Of a stretch of 64,000 nucleotides of DNA, positions 56,442-64,000 are shown piece by piece; position 1 is the first letter of the stretch; each line of letters begins with the position of its first letter. This DNA is from Desulfobulbus oralis (GTDB lineage Bacteria > Desulfobacterota > Desulfobulbia > Desulfobulbales > Desulfobulbaceae). The notes below the pieces were generated by a model, which did not search any database, had not been told where the DNA came from, and saw only the letters and a list, made by a program, of their open reading frames with translations. Position numbers and translations under genes: made by a program. The stretch covers positions 1,366,851 to 1,430,850 of the forward strand of contig NZ_CP021255.1 in NCBI RefSeq assembly GCF_002952055.1, written 5' to 3'.

Positions 56442-56517
56442 TGGTGACCCCAACCGGGTTCGAACCGGTGTTACCGGCGTGAGAGGCCGATGTCCTAGAC
56501 CACTAGACGATGGGGCC
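56442..56517 (-). tRNA. tRNA-Glu (anticodon CTC)
   Basis: A complete 76-nt cloverleaf with encoded CCA. Acceptor stem GGCCCCA pairs with TGGGGTC (one G-U), discriminator A. D arm CGTCTAGTGGTCTAGGACA. The anticodon stem-loop CGGCCTCTCACGCCG holds CTC, reading GAG. The T arm is CCGGTTCGAACCCGG. It reads codon GAG. No other tRNA gene is seen in the window. Confidence 0.95.
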
Positions 56518-56547
56518 GCGCGGCCTGACGGCGTTTTGGTGGGCGAT

Positions 56548-56576
56548 TATCTAAAATATCCGTGATGCTTTGTCAA
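56548..56576 (-). promoter_or_regulatory. Promoter of tRNA-Glu
   Basis: On the minus strand TTGACA (56571-56576) and TAGATA (56548-56553) are 17 bases apart, about 30 bases upstream of the mature 5' end; a GC-rich stretch follows as in stable-RNA promoters. Confidence 0.75.
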
Positions 56577-56621
56577 GCGGCATTCCACCCTGGCTGGCAT
56601 GGAATGGGCAATTCCCCGGTT

Positions 56622-57191
56622 TCAGGGATCTGCTCCGATGTGCCGCCCCAGTTCGAAGGCGGCCTGCATGCTTTCCGGCCGCTTTCGAACCGCGCCCCGG
56701 GCATCCACGCCCCGCACCACCACCTCGTCCCGGAAAACGATATTCATCGCATCGAAGGCATAGCGCAGGGTCAGGCGTGCGCCGTCAAAACATTTGGGAC
56801 CACCGGTGGCCGCCACGCCGACGAAGTAGCCAAAGCGTCCCCTGCACGCGCTTTCCTGACCCAGGATGTGTTTCCGGCTCCAGAAGACCTGGCAGCGATC
56901 GACAAAGGCCTTGGCCTGGGCAGGTAGACCGTAGAAATAGATGGGCGAGCCGATGATCAGGTGCCTGACCTGTGCGATTCGGGCCGCCAGAGCGCTCATG
57001 TCGTCATCAAACGCGCAGAGGCCGGCGCGTTCACAAAGGCCGCAGGCGGTGCAGGGCGCGATCCGCATCCGGGCCAGCCGCACGACTTCGGCGTCCCCGC
57101 CTGCGGCCTGGATGCCATCCAGTACGCGGGCCAGAAGCATTTGCGTGTTGCCGCCTTCGCGTGGACTGCCGTTAAGTATGAGGACGCTCAT
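56622..57191 (-). CDS. NADPH-dependent FMN reductase / iron-sulfur flavoprotein-like
   Basis: A 189-residue flavodoxin-fold protein. ILNGSPREGGNTQMLL binds FMN phosphate; IAPCTACGLCERAGLCAFDDDM has a cysteine cluster (CxxCxxC and a further Cys) as in iron-sulfur flavoproteins of anaerobes; GSPIYFYGLPAQAKAFVDRCQVFW is the flavin-facing segment. It would pass electrons from NAD(P)H or ferredoxin to an unknown acceptor. It overlaps the 3' end of malQ by 20 bases, so it is probably co-transcribed. Confidence 0.8.
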   Translation of the reverse strand: MSVLILNGSPREGGNTQMLLARVLDGIQAAGGDAEVVRLARMRIAPCTACGLCERAGLCAFDDDMSALAARIAQVRHLIIGSPIYFYGLPAQAKAFVDRCQVFWSRKHILGQESACRGRFGYFVGVAATGGPKCFDGARLTLRYAFDAMNIVFRDEVVVRGVDARGAVRKRPESMQAAFELGRHIGADP

Positions 57192-58743
57192 CAGCCTTCT
57201 CCGGCTTCGGGGCCGCGGGCAGACGGCCGAACAGGCCGGTCAGGTCCCGGAGCCATTCGGCCAGCCCCTCATCGATGCGTTCGGCCGGACAGCGCCACAG
57301 CCAATTGCCCTCGGCCTGGCCTGGTCTGTTCATGCGGCAGTCGTTGCCAAAGCCCAGGAGATCCTGCATGGGAAATATGGCCAGCCGGGACGGGGCGGAC
57401 ATGGCCAGATAGATCAGATCAAGATGAAAATCGCCGGGATGGTCGCTGTGCGCCCGGGCCAGACGCCTGGCCTCCTGCCTGGAGGACTCGGGCACCTCCG
57501 GGTTCATATACCAGCCAACGGCGGTCTCGTTGTCATGGGTGCCGGTATAGATGACGCTTTCAGCCGGGCAGTTGTAGGGCAAATAGGGATTGTCCGGGTT
57601 CATGTCAAAGGCGAAGAGCAGAATCTTCATGCCAGGCAGGCCCAGGGCGTCGCGCAGCGCTTCGACTTCCGGGGTGATCACGCCCAGGTCTTCGGCGATG
57701 CAGGGCAGATGGCCCAGCCGTTTGGCCATTTCAAGGAAAAAGGGCAGGCCCGGACCAGGCCGCCAGGAGCCTTTGACCGCGGTTTGTTCCCCGGCCGGCA
57801 CCGCCCAATAGGCTTCGAAGCCTCTGAAATGATCGAGCCTGAGGACGTCGGCGAATAAAAAATTTTGGCGCAGCCGCTGCTCCCACCAGTCGTAAAGGCG
57901 GCTCTGCACGGTTTTTTCGGCAGCGTTCCAGCGGTAGAGCGGATTGCCCCAACGCTGGCCGGTTTTGCTGAAATAGTCGGGCGGCACACCTGCAACATGG
58001 GTGGGCAGGCCGCTCGCGTCCAGTTCGAAAAGCTCCTGATGAGCCCATACGTCCGCACTGTCCAGGGCCACGTAAATGGGCATGTCGCCGATCAGGCGGA
58101 CGCCCTGTTCGGCGGCGTGGCTTCTGAGGCGCTGCCACTGCCTGAAAAAGAGATATTGCAGAAAGCAGTGCCTGCGAATTGCCGTGTCGAGCTGTCTGCG
58201 CGCCCTGTCCAGGGGCGCTTGCTTGCGGCGGCGCAGCTCTTCCGGCCATTGGTACCAGGCGGCTCCGCCCTGGCTTTCCTTCAGGGCCAGAAAGAGACCA
58301 TAGTCCAGCACCCAGGGATTTGCGGCCATGAAATCCTCCAACTGGCCGGCATGGGCGGGGCTCTGAAAGGCCGCCCAGGCAAGGGCGAAGAGGACTCTCT
58401 TGTGCTGGACTACCCTTTCATAATCAACGGTAAAAGCGGAAAAATCCGGACAGGCAAGCTGATGCGCCTCAAGGAGGCCGTCTGCCATCAGGAGTTCCGG
58501 GCTTATCAGGAGCGGATTGCCGGCCAGGGCCGAAACACTGGTGTAAGGCGAATGGCCTGTTCCGGCGCTCACAGGCCCCAGGGGCAGAATCTGCCAAAAG
58601 CTTTGCCCTGCACGCTGCAGAAAGTCCACGAAACGATAGGCGGCCGGTCCCAGATCCCCGATGCCGCACGCTCCGGGCAGGGAAAAAACCGGCAGGAGTA
58701 CTCCGCTTGATCTTTGACTGAAAATGTTTACCTGTGTGGCCAT
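57172..58743 (-). CDS. malQ: 4-alpha-glucanotransferase (amylomaltase)
   Basis: A 523-residue family GH77 enzyme that disproportionates maltodextrins, acting in glycogen or maltodextrin turnover. GVLLPVFSLPGACGIGDLGPAAYRFVDFLQRAGQSFWQILPLGP opens the family. The catalytic residues lie in VLRLDHFRGFEAYW (Asp nucleophile), CIAEDLGVITPEV (Glu) and YTGTHDNETAVGW (Asp). Start ATG 58743; a TTG one codon upstream is less likely. Its 5' end faces rpoD. Confidence 0.95.
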   Translation of the reverse strand: MATQVNIFSQRSSGVLLPVFSLPGACGIGDLGPAAYRFVDFLQRAGQSFWQILPLGPVSAGTGHSPYTSVSALAGNPLLISPELLMADGLLEAHQLACPDFSAFTVDYERVVQHKRVLFALAWAAFQSPAHAGQLEDFMAANPWVLDYGLFLALKESQGGAAWYQWPEELRRRKQAPLDRARRQLDTAIRRHCFLQYLFFRQWQRLRSHAAEQGVRLIGDMPIYVALDSADVWAHQELFELDASGLPTHVAGVPPDYFSKTGQRWGNPLYRWNAAEKTVQSRLYDWWEQRLRQNFLFADVLRLDHFRGFEAYWAVPAGEQTAVKGSWRPGPGLPFFLEMAKRLGHLPCIAEDLGVITPEVEALRDALGLPGMKILLFAFDMNPDNPYLPYNCPAESVIYTGTHDNETAVGWYMNPEVPESSRQEARRLARAHSDHPGDFHLDLIYLAMSAPSRLAIFPMQDLLGFGNDCRMNRPGQAEGNWLWRCPAERIDEGLAEWLRDLTGLFGRLPAAPKPEKADERPHT

Positions 58744-58872
58744 CAATTGTCCCCAGAAAAAGAAAGGTATAAAAGCATCCTTACGCGCTGGCCACTTCTT
58801 TTTACCTGAAATAGCGGGAAAATGCTCCTGTTATCCCGCCGTGGCGAAACAGGGCCCACATGCATTCTCTGT

Positions 58873-58901
58873 TTGAGATTAGGCTGCATATCCTGTAAAA
58901 T
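58873..58901 (+). promoter_or_regulatory. Promoter upstream of rpoD
   Basis: TTGAGA (58873-58878) and TAAAAT (58896-58901) are separated by 17 bases, about 60 bases before the rpoD start codon. This suggests that rpoD is transcribed from its own vegetative promoter, not from an upstream dnaG operon. Confidence 0.6.
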
Positions 58902-58960
58902 ATAACGTTCATCCCTGTCTTCTCTGCCGGAAGACAGCACCATTCTCAGGGGGGAATGCT

Positions 58961-60280
58961 GTGTTATCAGACATCAAAAACGATCTTCTCGAGGCGGGAA
59001 AGGATGAAGGGTGCATCACCTTTCAGCACCTGAACGAACTCTTGCCCGATCAGGTCAAGGATCCTGGCGCCATTGAGGAACTGTTTGATTTTCTGGGCGA
59101 GAACAACATCGAGATTGTCACCCAGGAAAAATCCGGCAAGCGGATGACGCTGGCCGGTGAAGAGTGGACGGGCCGGAAAAACGCCGAGGAAGAAGGTGCG
59201 TCCGAGGCTCTGCCTGACAACGAAGACCACGAGCCGGAGGAGACCACGACCACCTATCTCCGGGAGATGGGTCAGTTCGACCTGCTCACACCCGAAGAGG
59301 AAGCCAGGTATTCGAAGACCATTCGGGAAGGTTTTGACGCCATCATCATGCTGATTCGGGAAGACAGGTCGGGAACCGAAGAAATCCGGATGCTGGCCGA
59401 GCGCATCGATCTGTGGGAGCGCCGTGACCCGATTCTGAAGCCCAAAAAGCAGCAGCTCAACTACATGCGCCAGTGCGTGCGCCGCGCCAACAGCAGGCAC
59501 CCGGACTGCAGCGAACTCTTTGAACTGGCCACCAAGATCGAGGCCTACAATCGTAAGGTAGAGATTGCGAAGGACGCCATGATCCGCGCCAACCTCAGGC
59601 TCGTGGTGTCCATCGCCAAGCGCTACATGTATCAGGGCCTGACCCTGGCCGACCTGATTCAGGAAGGCAACCTGGGGCTCATGCGGGCCGTGTTTCGCTT
59701 CGACTACAAAAAGGGCAACAAGTTTTCGACCTATGCCTCTTGGTGGATCCGGCAGGCCATCACCCGCGCCATTCTGGACAAGACCCGCACCATCCGCCTG
59801 CCGGTGCACTTTCTGGAGTTGAGGAGCCAGTTCTTCAAAGCCTTTTATTCGCTCCTGAAGGAGCTGGGCCGTGAGCCCACGCCGGTGGAAATATCCAAAA
59901 TGACCGATCTGCCCATGGACAAGATTCTGGCCATTCTGGAGGCGTCCCGCGAACCGATTTCCCTGGAAACGCCGGTGGGCGACGATGATTCGACCCTCGG
60001 CGATTTTCTGGAGAATCAGGACTCCGAATCGCCCTACGAGAGTGTGCAGAACCGGGAGCTGGCCAATCGGGTCAATGAGGTGCTCTCGACCCTGACCGAA
60101 CGGGAAGAAAAAATTATCCGGCTTCGCTTCGGCATTGGCGAGCAGGCCGAATATACCCTGGAGGAAATCGGCAAGCGTTTCAAGGTGTCCCGCGAGCGCA
60201 TCCGCCAGATCGAAAAGAAGGCGCTCATCCGCCTGCGTCACTCCAGCCGCCGGGAGAAACTCCGTTTTTTCCTTGATTGA
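58961..60280 (+). CDS. rpoD: RNA polymerase primary sigma factor, short form
   Basis: A 439-residue sigma-70. Region 1.1-like head at residues 1-55 (DIKNDLLEAGKDEGCITFQHLNELLPDQVKD), region 1.2 at about 93-125 (TTTYLREMGQFDLLTPEEEARY), regions 2.1-2.4 at about 205-275 (ANLRLVVSIAKRYMYQGLTLADLIQEGNLGLMRAV, KGNKFSTYASWWIRQAITRAI), region 3 and region 4 (RLRFGIGEQAEYTLEEIGKRFKVSRERIRQIEKKALIRLRH). The large non-conserved region of E. coli RpoD is almost absent. Start is GTG 58961 after GGGGGGAA. An RpoS-like alternative sigma is unlikely given region 1.1. Confidence 0.88.
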   Translation: MLSDIKNDLLEAGKDEGCITFQHLNELLPDQVKDPGAIEELFDFLGENNIEIVTQEKSGKRMTLAGEEWTGRKNAEEEGASEALPDNEDHEPEETTTTYLREMGQFDLLTPEEEARYSKTIREGFDAIIMLIREDRSGTEEIRMLAERIDLWERRDPILKPKKQQLNYMRQCVRRANSRHPDCSELFELATKIEAYNRKVEIAKDAMIRANLRLVVSIAKRYMYQGLTLADLIQEGNLGLMRAVFRFDYKKGNKFSTYASWWIRQAITRAILDKTRTIRLPVHFLELRSQFFKAFYSLLKELGREPTPVEISKMTDLPMDKILAILEASREPISLETPVGDDDSTLGDFLENQDSESPYESVQNRELANRVNEVLSTLTEREEKIIRLRFGIGEQAEYTLEEIGKRFKVSRERIRQIEKKALIRLRHSSRREKLRFFLD

Positions 60281-60302
60281 TCCGTTCGTTGCGATACCTG
60301 GC

Positions 60303-60330
60303 AACAGCCCCTTTCCCAAAAGGGGCTGTT
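60303..60330 (+). terminator. Rho-independent terminator of rpoD
   Basis: AACAGCCCCTTT and AAAGGGGCTGTT pair perfectly around CCCA and are followed by GTATTTT. It separates rpoD from the menaquinone operon. Confidence 0.85.
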
Positions 60331-60387
60331 GTATTTTCGGACTGCCCGCTTGTTTTGCGGCTGCCCTTTCCTGTCAGCAGGAATGAC

Positions 60388-61485
60388 ATGGACCTTTATA
60401 TCGAACAGGCCGGACTCGGCCACATTCTGGAAAAGGTGCGCGCCGGCAAACGGCTGAGCCTTGCAGACGGCAAAACCCTTTACGAGCACCCGAATATTCT
60501 GGCGCTCGGCTATCTGGCCAATATCGTGCGCGAGCGGCTGAACGGCAAACGGGTGTACTTTATCTACAACCAGCACATCAACTACTCGAATATCTGCGTC
60601 AACCTGTGCAAGTTCTGCGCTTTTGGCCGTGAACGGGAAGACCCGCTGGCCTATGAGATGACGATCGACGAGATCCGGCGGAAGGTGCGGGAGCGGCTGG
60701 ACGAGCCGATCGACGAGATCCATGTGGTGGGCAGCGTGCATCCGGATCTGCCCTTTTCCTGGTATCTGGAGATGCTGAAGGCCATTCACGAGGAAAGGCC
60801 CGGGGTGCATGTGCAGGCCTTTACCGGGGTGGAAATCCACCATCTGGCGCAGTTGGCCGGCAAATCCGTGGCAGAGGCGCTCAAGGAGCTGATGGCGGCC
60901 GGGCTGGGATCCATGCCCGGTGGCGGGGCCGAGGTGTTCAGCCCAAGGGTGCGGGCACTCACCTGCCCCAAAAAGATCTCCGGCGAAGAGTGGCTGCAGG
61001 TGGCCCGAACTGCCCACAAGCTGGGCCTCAAAACCAATGCCACCATGCTCTATGGCCATATCGAAACCCTGGACGAACGGCTGGAGCATCTGGATGCGCT
61101 CCGCCGCCTGCAGGACGAAACCCAGGGTTTTCTGGCCTTTATTCCCCTGGCCTATCATCCGAAAAACAACGAACTCGGCCAGGGCCGCAAGGCCACCACC
61201 GGCATCACGGACCTGAAAAACATCGCGGTGAGCCGGCTCATGCTGGACAATTTCCCGCATGTGAAGGCCTACTGGATCATGCTGGGCCAGAAGATGGCGC
61301 AGGTGGCGCTGGCCTTTGGCGCGGACGATCTGGACGGCACGGTCACGGAAGAGCGCATCACCCGCATGGCCGGCGGCGAGGCCGGGCAGGTGCTGGGCCA
61401 TCAGACGCTCATCCGCCTGATTCGCGAGGCGGGCCTGGAACCGGTGCAGCGCGACACCCTCTACTCCAGTCTGAAGGTCTGCTGA
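60388..61485 (+). CDS. mqnE: Aminofutalosine synthase
   Basis: Radical-SAM enzyme that joins the adenosyl radical to 3-enolpyruvyl-benzoate in futalosine-route menaquinone synthesis. The cluster motif is CVNLCKFC in HINYSNICVNLCKFCAF; EIHVVGSVHPDLPFSWYLEML, GLGSMPGGGAEVF and TNATMLYGHIET are conserved. Start ATG 60388 (MDLYIEQAGLGHILEKV) is preceded by CAGGAATG. 365 residues, normal. First gene of a tightly overlapping operon. Confidence 0.95.
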   Translation: MDLYIEQAGLGHILEKVRAGKRLSLADGKTLYEHPNILALGYLANIVRERLNGKRVYFIYNQHINYSNICVNLCKFCAFGREREDPLAYEMTIDEIRRKVRERLDEPIDEIHVVGSVHPDLPFSWYLEMLKAIHEERPGVHVQAFTGVEIHHLAQLAGKSVAEALKELMAAGLGSMPGGGAEVFSPRVRALTCPKKISGEEWLQVARTAHKLGLKTNATMLYGHIETLDERLEHLDALRRLQDETQGFLAFIPLAYHPKNNELGQGRKATTGITDLKNIAVSRLMLDNFPHVKAYWIMLGQKMAQVALAFGADDLDGTVTEERITRMAGGEAGQVLGHQTLIRLIREAGLEPVQRDTLYSSLKVC

Positions 61486-62546
61486 TGGCGCTCCCAGACC
61501 TCATGTCCCGCGTGGCAGCGGGGGAACGCGTTTCGGGCGGGGAATGGCTGGTGCTTGCGCGGGAGGCCAGCCTGCAGGAGCTGGGCTTTCTGGCCCATGC
61601 CATCCGGATGCGGCTGCACCCGGAGCCGCTCGTCACCTATGTGATTGACCGGAACATCAACTACACCGACATCTGCATCTCCGGCTGCAAGTTCTGCGCC
61701 TTCTTCCACGCGCCCGGAGACAGGGGCACGGTGCTGTCCCGGGAGGCGCTGGCGCAGAAAATCAGGGAAACCAGGGCCCTTGGCGGCACGCAGGTGCTGC
61801 TGCAGGGCGGCCTGCATCCGGACCTGCCTTTCTCCTTTTATGAGGAGATGCTCCGCTTCATGAAGGGCCTGGACATCCACGTGCACGGCTTTTCGCCGCC
61901 GGAAATCCAGCACTTCAGCAACTTGTCCGGCCTCCCCACCCGCGAGGTCATCAAGCGGCTGATAGCGGCCGGGCTGGACTCCATTCCGGGCGGCGGCGCG
62001 GAGATTCTGAACAACCGGGTGCGCCGGGAACTGGCGCCCAACAAATGCGATGCCGACACCTGGATCCGCATCATGGGCGAGGCGCACGAACAGGGGCTCA
62101 AAACCACGGCCACCATGATGTTCGGCCATATCGAGACCCTGGAGGAACGGCTGGAGCATCTGGAACGCGTGCGCAATCTGCAGGACCGCACAGGCGGCTT
62201 CACGGCCTTCATCCCCTGGCCCTTTCAGCCGGACAACACGCCTCTGGCCGCCAGCCGGCATATCGAAAAGACGAGCGCCGTGCACTATCTCAGGATGCTG
62301 GCCCTGAGCCGCATCTTCCTGGACAATGTGCCGAACCTGCAGGCTTCCTGGGTGACGCAGGGGCCGAAAATCGCCCAGCTCGCTTTATTTTTTGGGGCCA
62401 ATGACTTTGGCTCCACCATGATCGAAGAGAACGTGGTGGCCGCGGCGGGCGTACATTTCCGGCTTTCGGAGCAGGAAATCCGCCGTCTGGTCACTGACGC
62501 CGGCTTCACGCCGCATCAGCGGCTCATGGATTATACGCTGGTCTGA
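61485..62546 (+). CDS. mqnC: Cyclic dehypoxanthine futalosine synthase
   Basis: Radical-SAM enzyme that cyclises dehypoxanthine futalosine. CISGCKFC cluster motif in NINYTDICISGCKFCAFFHAPGD; VLLQGGLHPDLPFSFYEEML, GFSPPEIQHFS, GLDSIPGGGAEIL and TTATMMFGHIETLEERLEHL follow. It is a paralogue of the preceding mqnE and overlaps its stop by one base (TGATG). The C-terminus ends MDYTLV as in the family. 353 residues. Confidence 0.95.
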   Translation: MALPDLMSRVAAGERVSGGEWLVLAREASLQELGFLAHAIRMRLHPEPLVTYVIDRNINYTDICISGCKFCAFFHAPGDRGTVLSREALAQKIRETRALGGTQVLLQGGLHPDLPFSFYEEMLRFMKGLDIHVHGFSPPEIQHFSNLSGLPTREVIKRLIAAGLDSIPGGGAEILNNRVRRELAPNKCDADTWIRIMGEAHEQGLKTTATMMFGHIETLEERLEHLERVRNLQDRTGGFTAFIPWPFQPDNTPLAASRHIEKTSAVHYLRMLALSRIFLDNVPNLQASWVTQGPKIAQLALFFGANDFGSTMIEENVVAAAGVHFRLSEQEIRRLVTDAGFTPHQRLMDYTLV

Positions 62547-63760
62547 TGGCGATCGTTCTGCATACCGCCGCCTGGCTGGTCCCCGTGGCCGCGCTGCCCA
62601 TCAAAAAGGGTGCGGTGGCGGTGGCAGCCGGGAAAATCGTAGCCGTCGGCCCGCTCGCCGAGGTGCAGGCCCGCTTTCCCGGCGTGGCCACGCACGATCA
62701 CGGCGAGGCCGCGCTCACGCCGGCGCTCATCAATGCCCACAGCCATCTGGAGCTGGCCCATCTGCACGAATTGTCCCAGCAGCCGCACGTGGGCAGCTTC
62801 ACTGCCTGGGTGGCCAAACTGCTTGCCCTGCGCAGCCAGAAGGGCGACAACGGCGCAGCGAGCGCCGCACTTGCCGAATGCCGGCGTCTGTATGACGAGG
62901 GCGTCTCCGTGCTGGCGGATATCGGCAACAGCGATCTGCCGCTGGATCTGATGGATCGCTTTCCGGGCAGGCTCCTGGCCTTTCACGAATATCTGGGCAT
63001 AACGGAGCGGGACTCGGACAGGAACCGGGCACGGCTTCAGCTCGAAGCGGACAGCCGCCTGTGTAGCGCCCATGCGCCGTACTCCACCCATCCGGCTTTG
63101 CTGCAGGCCCTGAAGAGCCGCGCCCGGCGCCTGGGCCAGATCCTGCCCATTCATGTGGCCGAGCCGCCGGAGGAGCTGGAGCTTTTGCGCAGCGGCGGCG
63201 GCGAGATGGCAGCCTTCTCCCGTGCCCGCGCGCAGGACGAACTCCACTTTCAGCCCGCCGTGGCGCCGACGGAGGGCAGCATCCACTACCTCTACCGGCT
63301 GGGCCTTTTGGATGCGGAGACCCTCTGCGTCCACGCCGTGCACCTGAGCGAGGCCGAGCTGGATATTCTCGCCGGCACCGGAGCCAAGGTCTGCCTCTGC
63401 CCCGGCAGCAACCGCTTTCTGGGCGTCGGCAGCGCGCCGGTCCTGCGCTTTCTGGCCCACGGCATCCTGCCCGCCCTGGGCACGGACAGCAGCGCCAGCA
63501 ATCCCGAACTCTCGCTCTGGCGGGAAATGCGGCTTCTGGCCGAAACGCCCGGCCTGAAGCCCGAGACCATCTTCGCCATGGCCACCCTGGGCGGCGCAGC
63601 GGCCCTGGGGCTGGACAGGGACTTCGGTTCCTTGGCAGTCGGCAAAAGCGCCGATATGATCCTGGTGCCCCTGGACAGGGCCGTTCCGGATCCGGCGGGA
63701 CTCATGCAGGCGCTGGTCAGCCCGCCTGGACGGCACGTCATCAAAAGGATTGCGCCATGA
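62546..63760 (+). CDS. mqnX: Aminofutalosine deaminase (amidohydrolase)
   Basis: A 404-residue metal-dependent amidohydrolase. Metal ligands: INAHSHLELAH (HxH), PIHVAEPPEE, AVHLSEAEL and LGTDSSASNPELS (Asp). Related deaminases act on methylthioadenosine or guanine. Its place between mqnC and mqnA, with one- and four-base overlaps, supports deamination of aminofutalosine to futalosine. A hydrolase for the later nucleosidase step is not in the window, so the route beyond deamination is not shown. Confidence 0.85.
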   Translation: MAIVLHTAAWLVPVAALPIKKGAVAVAAGKIVAVGPLAEVQARFPGVATHDHGEAALTPALINAHSHLELAHLHELSQQPHVGSFTAWVAKLLALRSQKGDNGAASAALAECRRLYDEGVSVLADIGNSDLPLDLMDRFPGRLLAFHEYLGITERDSDRNRARLQLEADSRLCSAHAPYSTHPALLQALKSRARRLGQILPIHVAEPPEELELLRSGGGEMAAFSRARAQDELHFQPAVAPTEGSIHYLYRLGLLDAETLCVHAVHLSEAELDILAGTGAKVCLCPGSNRFLGVGSAPVLRFLAHGILPALGTDSSASNPELSLWREMRLLAETPGLKPETIFAMATLGGAAALGLDRDFGSLAVGKSADMILVPLDRAVPDPAGLMQALVSPPGRHVIKRIAP

Positions 63761-64000
63761 CAGCCACAGCCCGCATCGGCATGGTCAACTACATCAATGT
63801 GGCGCCGATTTACGAAATCTGGAAGGAAAAGCGCCTGCCCGCGTACTGGCAGGTGATCGAGGGCCATCCACGCCAGTTGAACGAGCTGCTCCTGGCGGAC
63901 CGGATCGACATGGGTTTTGTCTCGGCCTTTGCCTATGCCCTGCACCCGGAGCGCTACCGGATCTTTTCCGGCCTGTCCATCAGCGCCACCGGCCCGGTGG
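63757..64000 (+). CDS. mqnA: Chorismate dehydratase, 5' part
   Basis: The first 81 residues of MqnA, which makes 3-enolpyruvyl-benzoate from chorismate, the first step of the futalosine route. RIGMVNYINVAPIYEIW matches the family start, then HPRQLNELLLADRIDMGFVSAFAYALHPERYRIF and the start of the ligand site. The start overlaps the mqnX stop as ATGA. The gene runs off the window edge. Confidence 0.9.
   Translation, partial: MTATARIGMVNYINVAPIYEIWKEKRLPAYWQVIEGHPRQLNELLLADRIDMGFVSAFAYALHPERYRIFSGLSISATGPV

Noticed and set aside
1-64000. CRISPR array
   Set aside because: No series of regularly spaced direct repeats is visible; the repeats found are dispersed, inverted-ended and of MITE or IS origin.

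Overview
The window looks like the chromosome of a Gram-negative, GC-rich Desulfobacterota bacterium, most likely a Desulfobulbus-type sulfate reducer. This rests on the housekeeping gene set, the futalosine menaquinone genes (mqnE, mqnC, mqnX, mqnA), outer-membrane lipoproteins and a Wzx/Wzy-type surface polysaccharide locus. The genus is an inference from gene content only; no 16S rRNA gene is present.

Layout. 1-3.3 kb: the tail of an AT-rich gene split by a stop codon, then a nest of insertion sequences (an IS30 end, an IS4-family element inside it, and an IS3-family element inside the IS4 transposase). 3.5-12.7 kb (minus strand): a compact translation and housekeeping cluster, read ffh, rpsP, KH protein, rimM, trmD, rplS, rnhB, yraN, pdxA, tmk, a TPR lipoprotein and a second lipoprotein. 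13-17.7 kb: a zinc-ribbon/TSCPD-like protein, an FlK-type thioesterase and dnaE. 17.7-18.6 kb: a dead IS30 copy abutting the dnaE stop. 18.6-42 kb (minus strand): a large surface-polysaccharide locus. 42.4-47.2 kb: a polar amino-acid ABC transporter followed by tsaD and rsmA. 47.6-51.9 kb: an ABC-F ATPase, folP and an EamA transporter. 52.4-55.5 kb: a DUF262/DUF1524 (GmrSD-like) defence gene split by an intact IS30 copy. 56.4-58.7 kb: tRNA-Glu(CTC), a flavodoxin-fold reductase and malQ. 58.9-64 kb: rpoD and the futalosine operon, cut by the window edge inside mqnA.

How the polysaccharide genes fit together. A WbpA, WbpB, WbpE, WbpD and WbpI set would build UDP-ManNAc3NAcA from UDP-GlcNAc. A WbpG-type amidotransferase would convert its acetamido group to an acetamidino group. 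A WbpM/PglF-type 4,6-dehydratase, a DegT aminotransferase, a sugar formyltransferase, a PglC-type phosphosugar transferase and a PglA-like glycosyltransferase look like a bacillosamine-style initiation module in which formylation replaces acetylation. Further glycosyltransferases, a Wzx flippase, a Wzy-like polymerase and a Wzz-like chain-length protein complete the pathway. AT-rich genes (glycosyltransferases, polymerase, WbpG) alternate with GC-rich ones, so the locus is a mosaic.

Two repeat families run through the window. One is an IS30 family with one intact copy and at least six decayed pieces. The other is a short non-coding element of about 140 bp with CAGCCCGTTGAAAAA terminal inverted repeats, in three full copies and one internally deleted copy, two of them with apparent 4-bp target duplications. 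The second family is the least explained structure here.
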